Origin: Chloroflexi bacterium RBG_19FT_COMBO_48_23
GTDB lineage: Bacteria; Chloroflexota; Dehalococcoidia; GIF9; UBA5620
NCBI GenBank assembly: GCA_001795315.1
Contig: MGOH01000053.1
Location: 1 to 6,809, forward strand
Reading direction: 5' to 3'
DNA: 6,809 nucleotides
Made by a program: the position numbers and the translations under genes. Numbering within the stretch: position 1 is the stretch's first letter; every line of letters starts with the position of its first letter. This document shows, piece after piece, positions 5,432-6,809 of the stretch. The notes under the pieces were generated by a model. The model worked only from the letters and a program-made list of their open reading frames with translations. It was not told the origin of the DNA and searched no databases.

Positions 5432-6697
5432 ATGTGTATAAAAAAGGCTTTTCCTGTGTTTGTGGCACTGGCTATTGTTTTGCTTATATTGCCCATATTG
5501 GGCGCTGGCTGTAGCTTTGTTCCAGAGAAAGCTGTAAACAATTTGACACCTGATGAAATAGCCAAGCCATTTTTCTCTAATACTAGTACTAATAAAAATA
5601 CTACTACTAATAATAATTCTTATGGTGAGCTACCCCCCGAATTTGATATTCTGACTGAGGCCTGGCAACAGCTGTCTGAGGACTATGTAGACAAGAGCAA
5701 GCTGGATCCCGAAAAACTGAGCCAGGGAGCGGTTAAAGGCATGATTGAGGCATTGGACGACCCGTATAGCGCCTATGTTGACCCGAAGACTAAGGAACTG
5801 GAGATGAGCACCTTTGAGGGTAAATTCGAGGGCATCGGTGCGGTCATCAGCATAAAAGACAAACAGCTGACAGTTGTGGCACCGATTGCTGATTCGCCTG
5901 CCGAGGAGGCGGGCATCAAAGCCGGCGATAAGATTTTGGAGGTTGATGGTCAATCTACTTCTAAGATGACTCTGATTGACGCCACTCTCAAAATCCGGGG
6001 GCCGAAAGGTACTTCTGTCGAGCTTCTTGTACTTCATGAGGGAGCAAGTGAACCTGTGAAGATTCAGATAGTCCGGAACGAGATAAAGGTGGAGAGTGTT
6101 TCCTTCGAGATGCGTGATGACATTGCCTATATCAGCATTACCCAGTTCTTGAAGTCTACCGGCGGTGAATTGCAAGATGCTCTAAAAGACGCCGTCGGTA
6201 AGGAGGCCAAGGGTATTGTCCTTGACCTGCGAAATAATCCCGGCGGTCTGCTTAATGCATCTGTTGACGTAGCCAGTCAATTTCTGGCTATGGGACTGGT
6301 GGCTAAGGTTGTGGATAGTGAAGGCAGTGAAAGTCCAGTGCAGGTTAAGAGAGGTGGCATAGCCACTCACATGCCGCTTATCGTCCTTGTAAACGAAGGC
6401 AGCGCCAGTGCCAGTGAGATAGTGGCTGGCGCTCTCCAGGACTATGGCAGGGCTAAGTTGGCTGGTAGTCAGACTTTTGGCAAGGGTAGTGTTCAGATTG
6501 TCCGTGACCTCAGTGACGGCTCAGCTTTGCATATAACCTCTTATCGCTGGCTGACTCCTTTAGGCAGGCCAATAGACGAGGTTGGACTGACGCCGGACTT
6601 TGCACTTGAACTCGAAGATGATGAGCTTGTGGATTGGGCCATCCAGTATCTAAAAAGCCAGATTAAAACCGAATTGCTGCCGGTTTTTGCCAGCTGA
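5432..6697 (+). CDS. S41A family C-terminal processing peptidase (CtpA-like) with PDZ domain
   Basis: This serine protease acts outside the cytoplasmic membrane, trimming or degrading proteins from their C-termini. The 421-aa product has an N-terminal hydrophobic segment (about 7-26) ending LGAGC27, which may be a lipoprotein cleavage site; the -3 residue is Gly, so the lipobox is imperfect and a membrane anchor is the alternative. An Asn/Thr-rich linker follows (49-63). The N-terminal helical domain (about 70-125) has the D-P-Y-S-A-Y-V motif. The PDZ domain (about 130-215) has the binding loop FEGIGAVI and SPAEEAGIKAGDKI. The protease core has D265-L-R-N-N-P-G-G, the nucleophile S326 within GSASASE, and the general base K351 in TFGKGSVQ. 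The Ser-Lys spacing of 25 matches the family. The start is fixed by GGAGG 6 nt upstream. Substrate is unknown. Confidence 0.95.
   Translation: MCIKKAFPVFVALAIVLLILPILGAGCSFVPEKAVNNLTPDEIAKPFFSNTSTNKNTTTNNNSYGELPPEFDILTEAWQQLSEDYVDKSKLDPEKLSQGAVKGMIEALDDPYSAYVDPKTKELEMSTFEGKFEGIGAVISIKDKQLTVVAPIADSPAEEAGIKAGDKILEVDGQSTSKMTLIDATLKIRGPKGTSVELLVLHEGASEPVKIQIVRNEIKVESVSFEMRDDIAYISITQFLKSTGGELQDALKDAVGKEAKGIVLDLRNNPGGLLNASVDVASQFLAMGLVAKVVDSEGSESPVQVKRGGIATHMPLIVLVNEGSASASEIVAGALQDYGRAKLAGSQTFGKGSVQIVRDLSDGSALHITSYRWLTPLGRPIDEVGLTPDFALELEDDELVDWAIQYLKSQIKTELLPVFAS
5577..5622 (+). repeat. Trinucleotide-like ACT/AAT tract encoding an Asn/Thr linker
   Basis: Within the S41 peptidase gene, irregular ACT and AAT units encode Asn/Thr/Ser runs (residues about 49-63) between the membrane signal and the folded domain. 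Base composition here is far more AT-rich than in the rest of the gene. Such a tract is a natural site for in-frame length change. Confidence 0.6.
6665..6688 (-). terminator. Candidate terminator hairpin for hisB inside the 3' end of the S41 peptidase gene
   Basis: AAAACCG (6665-6671) and CGGTTTT (6681-6687) form a 7-bp stem with a 9-nt loop. On the - strand it lies shortly after the hisB stop codon, and its distal arm ends in TTTT followed by AATC. On the + strand it precedes the peptidase stop codon and so would not be a sensible terminator there. The stem is short. Confidence 0.35.
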
Positions 6698-6699
6698 CT

Positions 6700-6809
6700 C
6701 TAACTCTCGATGGTATCTTTGGTGCTGGGTATCCTGCCGGTGATTCTTTCATCCAGGCGGGTTGCTGCATCAAGAGCCCGTGCTAGAGCTTTGAACATGG
6801 CTTCGGCTT
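6700..6809 (-). CDS. hisB: Imidazoleglycerol-phosphate dehydratase, C-terminal end (rest outside window)
   Basis: Read on the - strand, this partial gene enters at the right edge; the first complete codon is at 6807-6805. Its last 35 residues start [20 protein letters not shown] and end [10 protein letters not shown], with the stop at 6702-6700. The [11 protein letters not shown] helix and the closing G-x-I-P-S-T-K motif are the conserved C-terminus of HisB, which dehydrates imidazoleglycerol phosphate to imidazole acetol phosphate in histidine synthesis. The E-x-x-F-K-A region belongs to the C-terminal half of the HisB fold, close to the active site. The gene converges on the S41 peptidase gene with a gap of 2 bp, so the two 3' untranslated regions must overlap the opposite gene. 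Whether it sits in a his operon cannot be seen. Confidence 0.9.
   Translation of the reverse strand, partial: AEAMFKALARALDAATRLDERITGRIPSTKDTIES

Noticed and set aside
5630..6175. 181-codon - strand frame inside the S41 peptidase gene
   Set aside because: It is fully antisense to a gene with intact catalytic motifs, and its translation has no recognisable features.
1..6809. Mobile element, CRISPR, toxin-antitoxin or defence system
   Set aside because: No transposase, integrase, regular direct-repeat array or paired small toxin genes are present; the genes are conserved housekeeping types.

Overview
This window is a chromosomal housekeeping segment of a bacterium with about 50% GC. It shows no sign of a plasmid, phage, insertion sequence, CRISPR array or defence island. 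The gene set, the type A-like RNase P RNA and the zinc-ribbon/RNase H/rnpB arrangement would fit a Chloroflexota (Dehalococcoidia-like) genome. That placement is inference from general gene style, not proof.

Layout, left to right. The 3' third of groEL (+) enters from the left edge and ends at a strong bidirectional hairpin terminator. It converges there with an M16B zinc peptidase gene (-). That gene is divergent from bioY (+), the biotin-binding S component of an ECF transporter, and the 136 bp between them carries back-to-back sigma70-type promoters. A TTG-started metallo-beta-lactamase-fold protein gene follows bioY. After a 161 bp gap holding a probable dispersed repeat and a near-consensus promoter come a coiled-coil/C4 zinc-ribbon gene (COG1579/CdsZ type), an RNase HI gene and the RNase P RNA gene rnpB with its own promoter. 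A small unrecognised ORF (76 aa) follows, then an S41A C-terminal processing peptidase with an N-terminal membrane/lipoprotein signal. That gene converges, with a 2 bp gap, on the C-terminal end of hisB (-), which runs off the right edge.

How the genes relate. The zinc-ribbon protein, RNase HI and RNase P RNA form an RNA-metabolism block. GroEL, the M16 peptidase and the S41 peptidase all concern protein folding or turnover but are separately transcribed. BioY imports biotin using energising EcfA/EcfT subunits not present here; the MBL protein may be cotranscribed with it.

Most interesting observations: (1) RNase HI carries His where the fourth catalytic Asp normally sits. (2) The MBL protein has Gly in place of the Asp of HxHxDH. 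(3) Two genes have near-consensus promoters whose -10 box lies only 9-10 nt before the ATG and no suitably placed Shine-Dalgarno, suggesting leaderless mRNAs in an organism that also uses strong SD sites. I see no convincing novel multi-gene system here.
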